Assembly: GCF_049240685.1 (NCBI RefSeq)
Contig: NZ_JBMLSD010000128.1
Location: 1-15,561, forward strand
Origin: Flectobacillus sp049240685
GTDB lineage: Bacteria > Bacteroidota > Bacteroidia > Cytophagales > Spirosomataceae
Length of the DNA stretch: 15,561 bases
Direction of reading: 5' to 3'
The notes beneath the pieces are model-generated. The model made no database searches and was not told the origin of the DNA. It worked only from the letters and a program-made list of their open reading frames with translations. Position 1 is the first letter of the stretch. Every line of letters begins with the position of its first letter. Shown here one piece after another: positions 1 through 6,211 of this stretch. The translations under genes were made by a program, and so were the position numbers.

Positions 1-1067
1 TTCAAACTTATCACTTGATAAAAAGCTTGATTTAATTGGCGGGTTTGTCCGTTTACTTTTGTCTTCAAACGATCATCATCATTGATTAAATACAGCGTTG
101 ATTTATCTACGATTGTCACATCCTCAGCTTTGGTAGTGAGTTTTAGAGGCTCGCCATTGGTTGATTTTACAATCGAAATCTTATTACTTCTCAAGTCATT
201 GAGTGAGGCTGTCCAAAGATAGGCACCTACATTTTCTGGTGTTTCATAAGAGGTCAAAATCACAAAGCGTTTGTTGAAACGATCGTATTCAATACTCGAA
301 AGTCCCAATTTCACATCGCCTACAATTTGTTTATCAGGCTGAAAATCAGCAATTACCTTCATCGCGCCAGACAGAGCAACCACACCATCTTTGAAGGTAT
401 ATGGCACTTCGATTACTTTTATGACATAAATTGGATTTTGAAAACTTTCACCAATCTCTCTTACACCTAGATACAAGTGAGTGTTGGTAGCAGCAAAACC
501 CTCGATTTTGAAATATGGGACGCCTTCTGGAAATTTTTCGTTGGCCAATACCTTCGAAATTTGCTTTCTCAAACCCACAGAGCTTGTAGCTTTTCCTTCT
601 TCTGAAAGTACTTTTGGCGATTCGTCCTGCCCTTTTTCCCAATATAAAATCGTATTAAAACCATCCCATTCTGGGCTATTATCTTTTACCCTGTCAAAAC
701 CCGTAGATAAAAATATCAAGCTCTGATTTGGGGTAATGGCAAAGTCTTCGTACTTCTTGGCAGCCTTGAATATTGGATTTTTGAGATAAACAATTTTAGA
801 AGTATCGGTTGTGATTGTGTTGCTAGTGATAGCAAAAACAGAAGTACGACCATCTGGCATATCTTTGTCATTGGCAATCAGAATTTTGGAACCATCATAC
901 ACAATCGCAGAAGTTTCACAAGTAGCTTTACTATTTACCAATTCAGGTTGAAAGCAAGAAATACAATTTTGTTCCTTAATCTCGGCCACCTCAACTACTT
1001 TACTTGTTCGACATTGAACAAATAGAAAGGCAGAAATACTACAAATAAGCAAAGATTTTTTCGTCAT
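1..1067 (-). CDS. Putative propeller-like exported lipoprotein (DUF3616-like?), 3' end cut by window
   Basis: An open frame of 355 codons runs off the left edge with no stop. I start it at the ATG at 1067 because MTKKS is directly followed by a hydrophobic stretch; two in-frame ATGs at 1079 and 1076 are alternatives. Residues 5-18 are hydrophobic and end at Cys19 (LFVQC), a lipoprotein-like position although Gln at -1 is not a classical lipobox. The mature part has recurring beta-strand segments such as SAIVYDGSKILIAND (53-67), DFAITPNQSLIFLSTG (108-123), IEGFAATNTHLYLGVREI (188-205) and VTIVDKSTLYLIND (317-330). This pattern of strand, turn and strand resembles secreted beta-propellers of the DUF3616 or phytase-like type, which is an inference. 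A CxxC (35-38) and Cys50 are present. The end of the protein is probably within a few codons of the edge. The family is uncertain; the coding call is firm. Confidence 0.8.
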   Translation of the reverse strand, partial: MTKKSLLICSISAFLFVQCRTSKVVEVAEIKEQNCISCFQPELVNSKATCETSAIVYDGSKILIANDKDMPDGRTSVFAITSNTITTDTSKIVYLKNPIFKAAKKYEDFAITPNQSLIFLSTGFDRVKDNSPEWDGFNTILYWEKGQDESPKVLSEEGKATSSVGLRKQISKVLANEKFPEGVPYFKIEGFAATNTHLYLGVREIGESFQNPIYVIKVIEVPYTFKDGVVALSGAMKVIADFQPDKQIVGDVKLGLSSIEYDRFNKRFVILTSYETPENVGAYLWTASLNDLRSNKISIVKSTNGEPLKLTTKAEDVTIVDKSTLYLINDDDRLKTKVNGQTRQLNQAFYQVISL

Positions 1068-1118
1068 GTGATTCATCATTGGGGTTCTTAATTGATGCAG
1101 TTTGAAATATGTAATCAA

Positions 1119-1126
1119 CAAAAATA
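1119..1126 (-). promoter_or_regulatory. Candidate Bacteroidota -7 box for the left-edge gene
   Basis: On the minus strand this reads TATTTTTG, an exact TAnnTTTG match, 52 bp upstream of the ATG at 1067 (40 bp from that at 1079). No TTTG is seen at the usual -33 distance, so the call rests on the -7 motif and its position alone. Confidence 0.3.
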
Positions 1127-1214
1127 GTGGGTTTATTCAATTTTGAAGTATTGAATCGAAAATAACTTGTCGATTGAAGGATTCTGACGAAGAGTGAATA
1201 AATTCTGTTTTTCC

Positions 1215-1772
1215 TCATTTACCTTTCTGCAATAGCGTAACAATTTCTTCTATACGCTTCTGACGAGTTTCAGGTCGCTTGGCTGATAACATTTTAAAAA
1301 GCATTTCTTTTTTAGCCGATTTACTAAGCCCTTCAAATTTTTCTAATAAACCCTCCACTGATTGGAGACTCTCCTTTAAATCTGATGGAATTACCAGTGC
1401 TTCAACTTCATCTAACATCGTCCAAGAACCATTTTCCTTTGCAATCCTAATCGACTCTATTCCCGCAGGTGCCATCAATTTTGCCTCTATCAATTTTTCA
1501 ATTTTATCTTTGTTAATTTTCGACCAAGTACTTTTTGCCTTTCGTTTGCTAAAAAATTGAATAGATTGTACGGCATCCACTGACACTTTTTTACTATCTA
1601 TCCAACCAAAACATAGCGCCATATCTACTGCTTCTGACCAAGTAATAGTAGGTTCTCCAGAAGATTTTTTATAAAATACTACCCAGATAGAATCATGAGA
1701 TTGATGATGCTTTTCAAGCCAATCTCGCCATGCTGCTATATTTTGAGGGTAAAAAGTTTCTATTTCTTGCAT
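1215..1772 (-). CDS. YdeI/OmdA (OmpD-associated) family protein
   Basis: This 185-residue cytosolic protein has the layout of the YdeI/OmpD-associated family. The N-terminal half carries the family-typical string AVDMALCFGWIDS (48-60), then FFSKRKAKSTWSKINK (73-88) and the MAPAG turn (100-104). The C-terminal third (about 120-182) is the basic helical OmdA-type segment with SAKRPETRQKRIEEI (163-177). No signal peptide or membrane segment is visible. Members are sometimes annotated as bacteriocin-protection proteins after work on enterobacterial homologues, but the biochemical activity is not established. It lies 74 bp downstream of the EamA exporter on the same strand, with its own -7 box in the gap, so it may be read both alone and with the exporter. 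Its C-terminus resembles that of the protein at 3000-3572. Family assignment is confident; function is not. Confidence 0.88.
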   Translation of the reverse strand: MQEIETFYPQNIAAWRDWLEKHHQSHDSIWVVFYKKSSGEPTITWSEAVDMALCFGWIDSKKVSVDAVQSIQFFSKRKAKSTWSKINKDKIEKLIEAKLMAPAGIESIRIAKENGSWTMLDEVEALVIPSDLKESLQSVEGLLEKFEGLSKSAKKEMLFKMLSAKRPETRQKRIEEIVTLLQKGK

Positions 1773-1803
1773 AGTGTCAAGTGATTTATTTATACGACTG
1801 TCA

Positions 1804-1811
1804 CAAAGCTA
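1804..1811 (-). promoter_or_regulatory. Candidate -7 box for the YdeI/OmdA gene, flanked by a TGTCA dyad
   Basis: The minus strand reads TAGCTTTG, an exact TAnnTTTG match, 31 bp upstream of the ATG at 1772. CTGTCA (1798-1803) and TGACAG (1823-1828) lie on either side as an inverted pair, and TGTCA recurs at 1834-1838. No TTTG at -33 is evident, which could mean activator dependence. Confidence 0.4.
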
Positions 1812-1846
1812 CACCAGCAATATGACAGCCGTATGTCAGCAGGAAA

Positions 1847-2740
1847 TTATAAAGCTGATTGATTTTTTGTCTTCACATAATTCATCCAAACAATAGCCCC
1901 AAGCATTGTCAAAATTCCCAGAAACTGAATTTTACTCAGTGATTCACCAAGTACCCAATGCGCACAAATAACTGCAATCGGTAACTCGATTGTCATCAAA
2001 ATAGAACTGATACCAGCCCCAATTTTAGGAATACTTTTCACAAACAAAACCGTTGGGATTGTCGTACCTAGAACACTCAAAAACAAAATCATATACCCAT
2101 AATTCACATCAAAATGCTGACTCGTTATAATAGTTTTGGCATTAACAGTAAAAATACAAATCGCCGAACCCGTCATAATCAAGGTACTTTTTACTTGCCA
2201 TGCCGTTTCATTTTTGATACGACTGTTGGCAACGATATAACTCGCATAAGTAAATGAGGTTGCGAGTGCAAAGGCAATGCCAGTCCATGAAAAAGACTGA
2301 ATTTCTTGTTCGAAAATACCACTTGCGAGTACCGTTCCAATCAAAATTAATAGTACAGTCAGAAGCTCTATTTTGCGTGGTTGAACTCGATAAAACAGCC
2401 AATCTAACAGCAGGCTTATCCATGTAAATTGCATTAAAATTACAATGGCCAGTGAAGCTGGAATATAGCTTACCGATTGATAATACAAAAAATTAGACAT
2501 CCCAATAGCCGCACCTGTGAGAAGTAATGAGATGCTGCCCTTTTTATCCAAAAAGAAAGACTCTTTATCCTTTATCAATAAAATGCTTGAGGCCAGTACC
2601 ACGGCCGAACCAAGGGCCTGACCAAAAGATAATTCGGCGGCATTGTATCCATAAGTATAAAATAATTTGACAAAAGACGACATCATGCCGTAGAGTACTC
2701 CGCCAAGAAGTACCATCAAAATATACGGTAAGTTTTTCAT
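1847..2740 (-). CDS. EamA/DMT-superfamily inner-membrane transporter
   Basis: The 297-residue protein is almost entirely hydrophobic and fits ten membrane helices arranged as two EamA repeats (about 5-135 and 150-290), the standard DMT-superfamily architecture and length. Family signatures include the small-residue start of helix 1 (LLGGVLYGMMSSFVKL), FLYYQSVSYIPASLAIVILM near the end of repeat 1, and the equivalent SIPKIGAGISSILMTIELP with AHWVLGESLS in repeat 2. Such proteins move amino acids, nucleotides or other metabolites; the substrate cannot be read from sequence. It starts divergently from the DUF1801/OmdA gene at 3000, and the shared 259-bp gap holds two inverted repeats. Downstream, on the same strand after 74 bp, is the YdeI/OmdA gene. 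Confidence 0.93.
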   Translation of the reverse strand: MKNLPYILMVLLGGVLYGMMSSFVKLFYTYGYNAAELSFGQALGSAVVLASSILLIKDKESFFLDKKGSISLLLTGAAIGMSNFLYYQSVSYIPASLAIVILMQFTWISLLLDWLFYRVQPRKIELLTVLLILIGTVLASGIFEQEIQSFSWTGIAFALATSFTYASYIVANSRIKNETAWQVKSTLIMTGSAICIFTVNAKTIITSQHFDVNYGYMILFLSVLGTTIPTVLFVKSIPKIGAGISSILMTIELPIAVICAHWVLGESLSKIQFLGILTMLGAIVWMNYVKTKNQSAL

Positions 2741-2743
2741 TAA

Positions 2744-2800
2744 AAGGTTGTTATAAAGTTTTCAGTAAAACCAAATTGATATAAATGGCAAAACAACCTT
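2744..2800. repeat. 9-bp inverted repeat in the exporter leader
   Basis: AAGGTTGTT (2744-2752) and AACAACCTT (2792-2800) are perfect inverted arms with a 39-bp loop. The near arm ends 3 bp from the exporter start codon, so on the transcript the stem would sit against the translation start. Either a leader structure or a pair of regulator sites is possible. Confidence 0.5.
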
Positions 2801-2825
2801 ATTTGTGAATGGATATAAAAAACAG

Positions 2826-2846
2826 CTCTCACAAATTTTGTGAGAG
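2826..2846. promoter_or_regulatory. Perfect 21-bp palindrome, candidate operator in a divergent promoter region
   Basis: CTCTCACAAA, one central T, then TTTGTGAGAG: two perfect 10-bp arms with a 1-bp centre. The spacer is too short for a normal hairpin loop and no T-run follows, which favours a site for a dimeric regulator over a terminator. It lies between the divergent exporter (start 2740) and DUF1801/OmdA gene (start 3000), 86 and 154 bp away. Confidence 0.5.
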
Positions 2847-2927
2847 TAAATCGACATCCAGTTGTTTAGCCGATCAGGCAACTGGTGGAGGTGTATTGGC
2901 AGAGAATAATAAGTTCATTTCGATAAT

Positions 2928-2958
2928 TTTTAATTACCCAAAAATAAAGATATTTTTG
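2928..2958 (+). promoter_or_regulatory. Candidate promoter of the DUF1801/OmdA gene
   Basis: An exact -7 box TATTTTTG (2951-2958) is preceded by TTTT (2928-2931), a 3-of-4 match to the -33 TTTG, with a 19-bp spacer. A transcript from here would have a leader of about 35 nt before the ATG at 3000. Confidence 0.5.
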
Positions 2959-2999
2959 AGCAATCATACAATTTTCCTCTTAATTAAATCCTATTTAAA

Positions 3000-3572
3000 A
3001 TGAAAGCAGATCGTTTTTTTGAAAAAGACCAAAAATGGCAGTTGGAAATGGAAACACTCCGAGAAATTGTTTTGGAGTGCGACTTAGAGGAAGAAATCAA
3101 ATGGATGCATCCTTGTTATACGTATCAAAGCAACAATATCGTCTTGATTCACAGCTTTAAGAATTACTGTGCTTTGTTATTTTTCAAAGGTGTTTTGATG
3201 AAAGACCCAGCTAAACTGTTGATTCAACAAACCGAAAATGTTCAAGATAGGCGCCAACTCAGATTTGTCCATCTGGAAGAAATCACTCAAAATCGGCAAT
3301 TGATTAAAGCATATATTTTGGAGGCAATTGAAATAGAAAAAGCAGGCTTGAAAGTGGAATACAAACCTACTTCAGAATTTACAATGCCAGCAGAGTTTAA
3401 AGAGTTACTCGACAATGATGAGACCATCAAAACAGCCTTTGAACAACTTACACCAGGTCGACAAAGAGGGTATTTATTGCACTTTTCCTCAGCCAAACAA
3501 GCCAAAACCCGCATTTCAAGAATTGAAAAATATCTTCCAAAAATCATGGAAGGTAAAGGAATGGAGGACTAA
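3000..3572 (+). CDS. DUF1801 + OmdA-type C-terminal protein (YdeI superfamily)
   Basis: The 190-residue cytosolic protein has an N-terminal DUF1801-like domain (about 10-110) with the typical EEIKWMHPCYTYQSNNIVLI (31-50), then a core strand carrying FKNYCALLFFKGVLMKDP (53-70). After a linker comes an OmdA-type C-terminal helical segment (about 125-185) starting TMPAEFKELLDND and ending with SSAKQAKTRISRIEKYLPKI. This resembles the C-terminus of the protein encoded at 1215-1772, so the two share one domain joined to different N-termini. DUF1801 belongs to a fold related to frataxin-like proteins; no enzymatic role is established. The start is set by a -7 box about 42 bp upstream and by the family's usual N-terminus (MKADRFFEKD...W..E...LREIVLE). 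It faces away from the EamA exporter. Confidence 0.9.
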   Translation: MKADRFFEKDQKWQLEMETLREIVLECDLEEEIKWMHPCYTYQSNNIVLIHSFKNYCALLFFKGVLMKDPAKLLIQQTENVQDRRQLRFVHLEEITQNRQLIKAYILEAIEIEKAGLKVEYKPTSEFTMPAEFKELLDNDETIKTAFEQLTPGRQRGYLLHFSSAKQAKTRISRIEKYLPKIMEGKGMED

Positions 3573-3591
3573 TGGAGATAAAGCAATAATG

Positions 3592-3636
3592 TAAGCTCAA
3601 AGTTAGGCAAGTAATATGCGTAAAACTTTGAGCTTA
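3592..3636. terminator. Stem-loop between convergent genes, possible terminator
   Basis: Perfect 13-bp arms TAAGCTCAAAGTT (3592-3604) and AACTTTGAGCTTA (3624-3636) enclose a 19-nt loop. It starts 20 bp after the stop at 3572. A short T-rich stretch follows on the plus strand, so it could end the DUF1801/OmdA transcript, although loop and U-tract are not ideal. Confidence 0.5.
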
Positions 3637-3701
3637 TTGACTTTTAACAAGTATTAATAGCGTTAATTAAGTTAGTCCGCAAAATAAAAATTAATTTTTG
3701 T

Positions 3702-3798
3702 GCTTTCGGCTTTCAGGTATGGGCATTCGGCAAAAACATATCTAGCGTTACTAAAAAACATGTTAACACTCTTTGCCTCGTGCCTATTGCCTAAACAC
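3702..3798. repeat. GC-phased heptad element, copy 1
   Basis: Left arm (3702-3736): five heptads in strict 7-bp phase, four beginning GC and one GG, including GCTTTCA, GCATTCG and GCAAAAA. A central flank (3737-3756) contains ATATCTAGCGTTA. The right arm (3757-3798) holds CTTTGCC, TCGTGCC and TATTGCC, i.e. the same phase on the opposite strand. The arms are imperfectly complementary to each other. The element fills most of the gap between the convergent genes ending at 3572 and 3834. Copies 2 (11723-11843) and 3 (15421-15561) share heptads and flank. Confidence 0.7.
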
Positions 3799-3833
3799 AT
3801 AACTTAAATCTAATTCAGCACAATTACTTATTT

Positions 3834-4784
3834 CTACTGTTTTTTGAAAAAATACTTTTGAGTTTCTCCCCCTTTCATCATTAGCCATTCATCCACGATA
3901 AATTCAAAAGATGAGAGCGAGCCATCAGTCTTGTTGAAAGTCGCCTCTAATTTTTGGCGGTTTTTAGGTTGAAAGGCCGCTAGTTTTTCTTCCAATCGAA
4001 TTCTGCTTGAGTCTGTAGTGCTAAATCCTTCGTCGTCCCACGCTTTACGTGTGTTTGTCTCAAACATTTTTTTATACTCTTTCTCAGACACTTTCATTTC
4101 AAAACTTACTTTCAAGTCGTTCCCGATCATTTCAGGTTTTAAGCGTAAAGTCTTTGGTACCTCCGTTACTGCTCCTCCAGCACTTTTAAACTTTTCTGTT
4201 GTATCTACACTCTCACCCTTTTCATCACAAGGCAATAAAGAAAATGCAGCGAAAAATCGTTGAATTTCAGGAACAATGGCATCAAAAATATCTGAAAAGC
4301 TATTGCCTCTAGCCATATTGGACTTTAGCATATCCATACAAAATGGAGCACTTCCTTCTTTGATACTTTTTGCGTAAAAAGCCATGTACTTTTTTTGCAA
4401 ATCCAGCTTATCTGCCAAGCCTTGATAAGTACCTTTTTGGTCAACACGAATAAAAATTGGAGTTTGCAATAAGAACTTTTTGTCAATAATTGGGCAACTT
4501 TCTTCGAGTGTATCCGTGGCAGCGGTGATATAGCTCAAGTATTTCCACTCTACAAGGAAGCCTGCGTTAGGTTTTGGAAATTCTTTGATTACTTTTATCT
4601 GAAATGTTTTAAGACTTTGCTCAAAATGGTCTTCACCGTAAATGCCTCCTATATTTTGTTGTTGTAGTTCATACTTGGATACATTATTGATTTTCCAAGG
4701 AGAAGCAATCGAAATTGTTTGGGTAAAACTATTGAACGAAGTAAAAGAAAACAATAGTAGAAATATTTTTTTAGGGGTATTCAT
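3834..4784 (-). CDS. Secreted protein of unknown function
   Basis: I do not recognise this 316-residue protein. It has a clear signal peptide: MNTPKK, a hydrophobic core IFLLLFSFTSF, and a likely cleavage near FTQ (residues 20-22), so it should reach the periplasm or outer envelope. The mature part alternates beta-rich stretches (FQIKVIKEFPKPNAGFLVEW, 46-65) and charged helices, with a Cys near PIIDKK, one in APFCMD and one in LLPCDE. The C-terminal region (about 245-316) reads like paired strands ending in FEFIVDEWLMMKGGETQKYF, reminiscent of lipid- or polymer-binding envelope proteins, but that is only an impression. It is last in a run of four minus-strand genes, 53 bp after the DUF1877-like gene, and is probably transcribed with it because the gap holds no convincing promoter. 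Confidence 0.85.
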   Translation of the reverse strand: MNTPKKIFLLLFSFTSFNSFTQTISIASPWKINNVSKYELQQQNIGGIYGEDHFEQSLKTFQIKVIKEFPKPNAGFLVEWKYLSYITAATDTLEESCPIIDKKFLLQTPIFIRVDQKGTYQGLADKLDLQKKYMAFYAKSIKEGSAPFCMDMLKSNMARGNSFSDIFDAIVPEIQRFFAAFSLLPCDEKGESVDTTEKFKSAGGAVTEVPKTLRLKPEMIGNDLKVSFEMKVSEKEYKKMFETNTRKAWDDEGFSTTDSSRIRLEEKLAAFQPKNRQKLEATFNKTDGSLSSFEFIVDEWLMMKGGETQKYFFKKQ

Positions 4785-4837
4785 TCTATGAAATTATTAA
4801 GCTTTAGTGTATAAATAAAATATTGATTGTAATGCAG

Positions 4838-5323
4838 TTACATTGACAGACAAAAAAGAGCAGCCTTTTCTTCTTCAACTAACTTTTGATATAAACTAAG
4901 TAGAGGTTCAAAAGACCCTTCATAGATTTGTTCGGAATCGGTGCCAAACTCCTCTAAAGTAGTTTTCACCTCTTCGTCCAATTTTTCATACCATTGCTCA
5001 AAGTCCTCAAGGGAATTGATGGATAAACTAAGTAACCAATTGGTTACTTCTTGAAGTTGTAGATGGTTCAAATAACCTACTACATTATAGCTTCCCACTT
5101 CAAATTCACCAGTACCTGAAATTCCCAATACGGATTTGAATCCGATAGATTCAATCTGTGAGAAAGGGTCAACGTCGTTGGTTAGTACCATAGCTAAATG
5201 CATGAATTCTTTTCCTAGATCGACTGCCTCATTTTCACTTGTTTCAATTTGTTCGAACAAATCGGTTTCTTCTACAATATTCTCAGAGTTTTTCACTCCA
5301 AAAACCATCATGGACATTCCCAT
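4838..5323 (-). CDS. YfbM/DUF1877-like protein
   Basis: A 161-residue, strongly acidic cytosolic protein. The order of segments matches the YfbM/DUF1877 family: short MGMSM start, a helix with LGKEFMHLAMVLTND (37-51) matching the family's W-x-L-H-x-x-L region, then a Gly-rich GISGTGEFEVGSYNVVGYL (69-87), a LTxEEV-like helix LQLQEVTNWLLSLS, and the terminal FEPLLSLYQKLVEEEKAALF (138-157), equivalent to the family's L..YY..A...G.AVL ending. Key positions are only loosely conserved, so this is a distant member. The family has no established biochemical function. It sits between a membrane protein (105 bp upstream) and a secreted protein (53 bp downstream). The AT-rich leader has a 7-bp inverted repeat, AATTTAG/CTAAATT at 5362-5383. 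Confidence 0.75.
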   Translation of the reverse strand: MGMSMMVFGVKNSENIVEETDLFEQIETSENEAVDLGKEFMHLAMVLTNDVDPFSQIESIGFKSVLGISGTGEFEVGSYNVVGYLNHLQLQEVTNWLLSLSINSLEDFEQWYEKLDEEVKTTLEEFGTDSEQIYEGSFEPLLSLYQKLVEEEKAALFCLSM

Positions 5324-5428
5324 TTTATGTGATTTTAGATTTATAAATATATGAACATGCTAATTTAGTTTTATATCTAAATTTATCACAATTAATTTTG
5401 ATTAATATTCAAATAAAGTTAAGTTGGT

Positions 5429-6154
5429 TTAGTAGGTATTTGGACTTTGAAGGTAACACGCGAAGATATTAGTAGTTTTTGCATCCATCAAATAGATATT
5501 CTTGGATTTTTTAGTTTGTATTAATATCAGCTCATTCTGAACCAAACAAACTAAAATTTCAGTGCTTTCAGATAACGAAGGGAAATAGGTTAAATACGCT
5601 TGAGGCATTTTAAAGGGTTTTTGGTTCACGTTAAAGCTTAGCCTATCATCCACCATTTTGAGTTGTATGGGCTTGCCATATCGAGCCAGTAGTCGTTTAC
5701 TTTCCAGAGAATCAGGATAAAAACCTAGATACGCATCTTTTTGATATCCAAAAAGTTTTATGAGAGCCTTTACAGTTAGATTATTGGGTATATTTTCCAG
5801 TAATTCAAATCCATCAAAAAAAACTCCAGAATTTCTTTTCCATACTCTATAGGTCGGATCCAAATTATAGAATTTTTGCTTTAAATTAAGCTTTTGGTTG
5901 AAGGTTGCATTTCCATTGAGGTAATCACGTGTAGCCCCAAGTACATGAAAAGTCGGAATTACAATCCATCCAGACAGAAAAAATAAATACCATTTCAACC
6001 ATGATTTTTCTGAGAAAAGGTATACCAAAGCCGCTACCCACAACAGAAGCCCCAAAAGTATTCCAACACCGAAAATCCATAATATCCATGAGGAGAGTAA
6101 ACCTCCGCAAAACACCTTCAGTGTGTAGTCTTTAGTATTGTCACTTTTCATCAT
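5429..6154 (-). CDS. Membrane-anchored protein of unknown function
   Basis: I do not recognise this 241-residue protein. The first 75 residues contain about three membrane segments (roughly 12-28, 29-47 and 54-74) rich in Trp, Leu and Gly, with KSWLKW in the short loop before the third. From about 75 to 241 it is soluble and mixed alpha/beta, with YRVWKRNSGVFFDGFELLE (102-120) and a C-terminal strand region SESTEILVCLVQNELILIQT. The orientation is inferred. The start is one of two adjacent ATGs (6154, 6151). It begins 57 bp after the GH36 gene stop on the same strand, with only a weak -7-like TTAATTTG in the gap, so co-transcription with that gene is likely. Nothing in it suggests a sugar-related role. 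Confidence 0.82.
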   Translation of the reverse strand: MMKSDNTKDYTLKVFCGGLLSSWILWIFGVGILLGLLLWVAALVYLFSEKSWLKWYLFFLSGWIVIPTFHVLGATRDYLNGNATFNQKLNLKQKFYNLDPTYRVWKRNSGVFFDGFELLENIPNNLTVKALIKLFGYQKDAYLGFYPDSLESKRLLARYGKPIQLKMVDDRLSFNVNQKPFKMPQAYLTYFPSLSESTEILVCLVQNELILIQTKKSKNIYLMDAKTTNIFACYLQSPNTY

Positions 6155-6211
6155 AATAAGTATTTTTAGCTTAGAATTTTAACCAAATTAACATAACCTT
6201 GACTGTCAGCG

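Noticed and set aside
2809..3003. Plus-strand frame of 64 codons overlapping the ATG at 3000
   Set aside because: It spans the 21-bp palindrome and the -7 box, has no recognisable composition or domain, and ends by chance overlap with the next start; more likely regulatory DNA.
5391..5406. ATTAAT-type dyad upstream of the DUF1877-like gene
   Set aside because: Each half is itself a palindrome of A and T, expected often by chance at this base composition.
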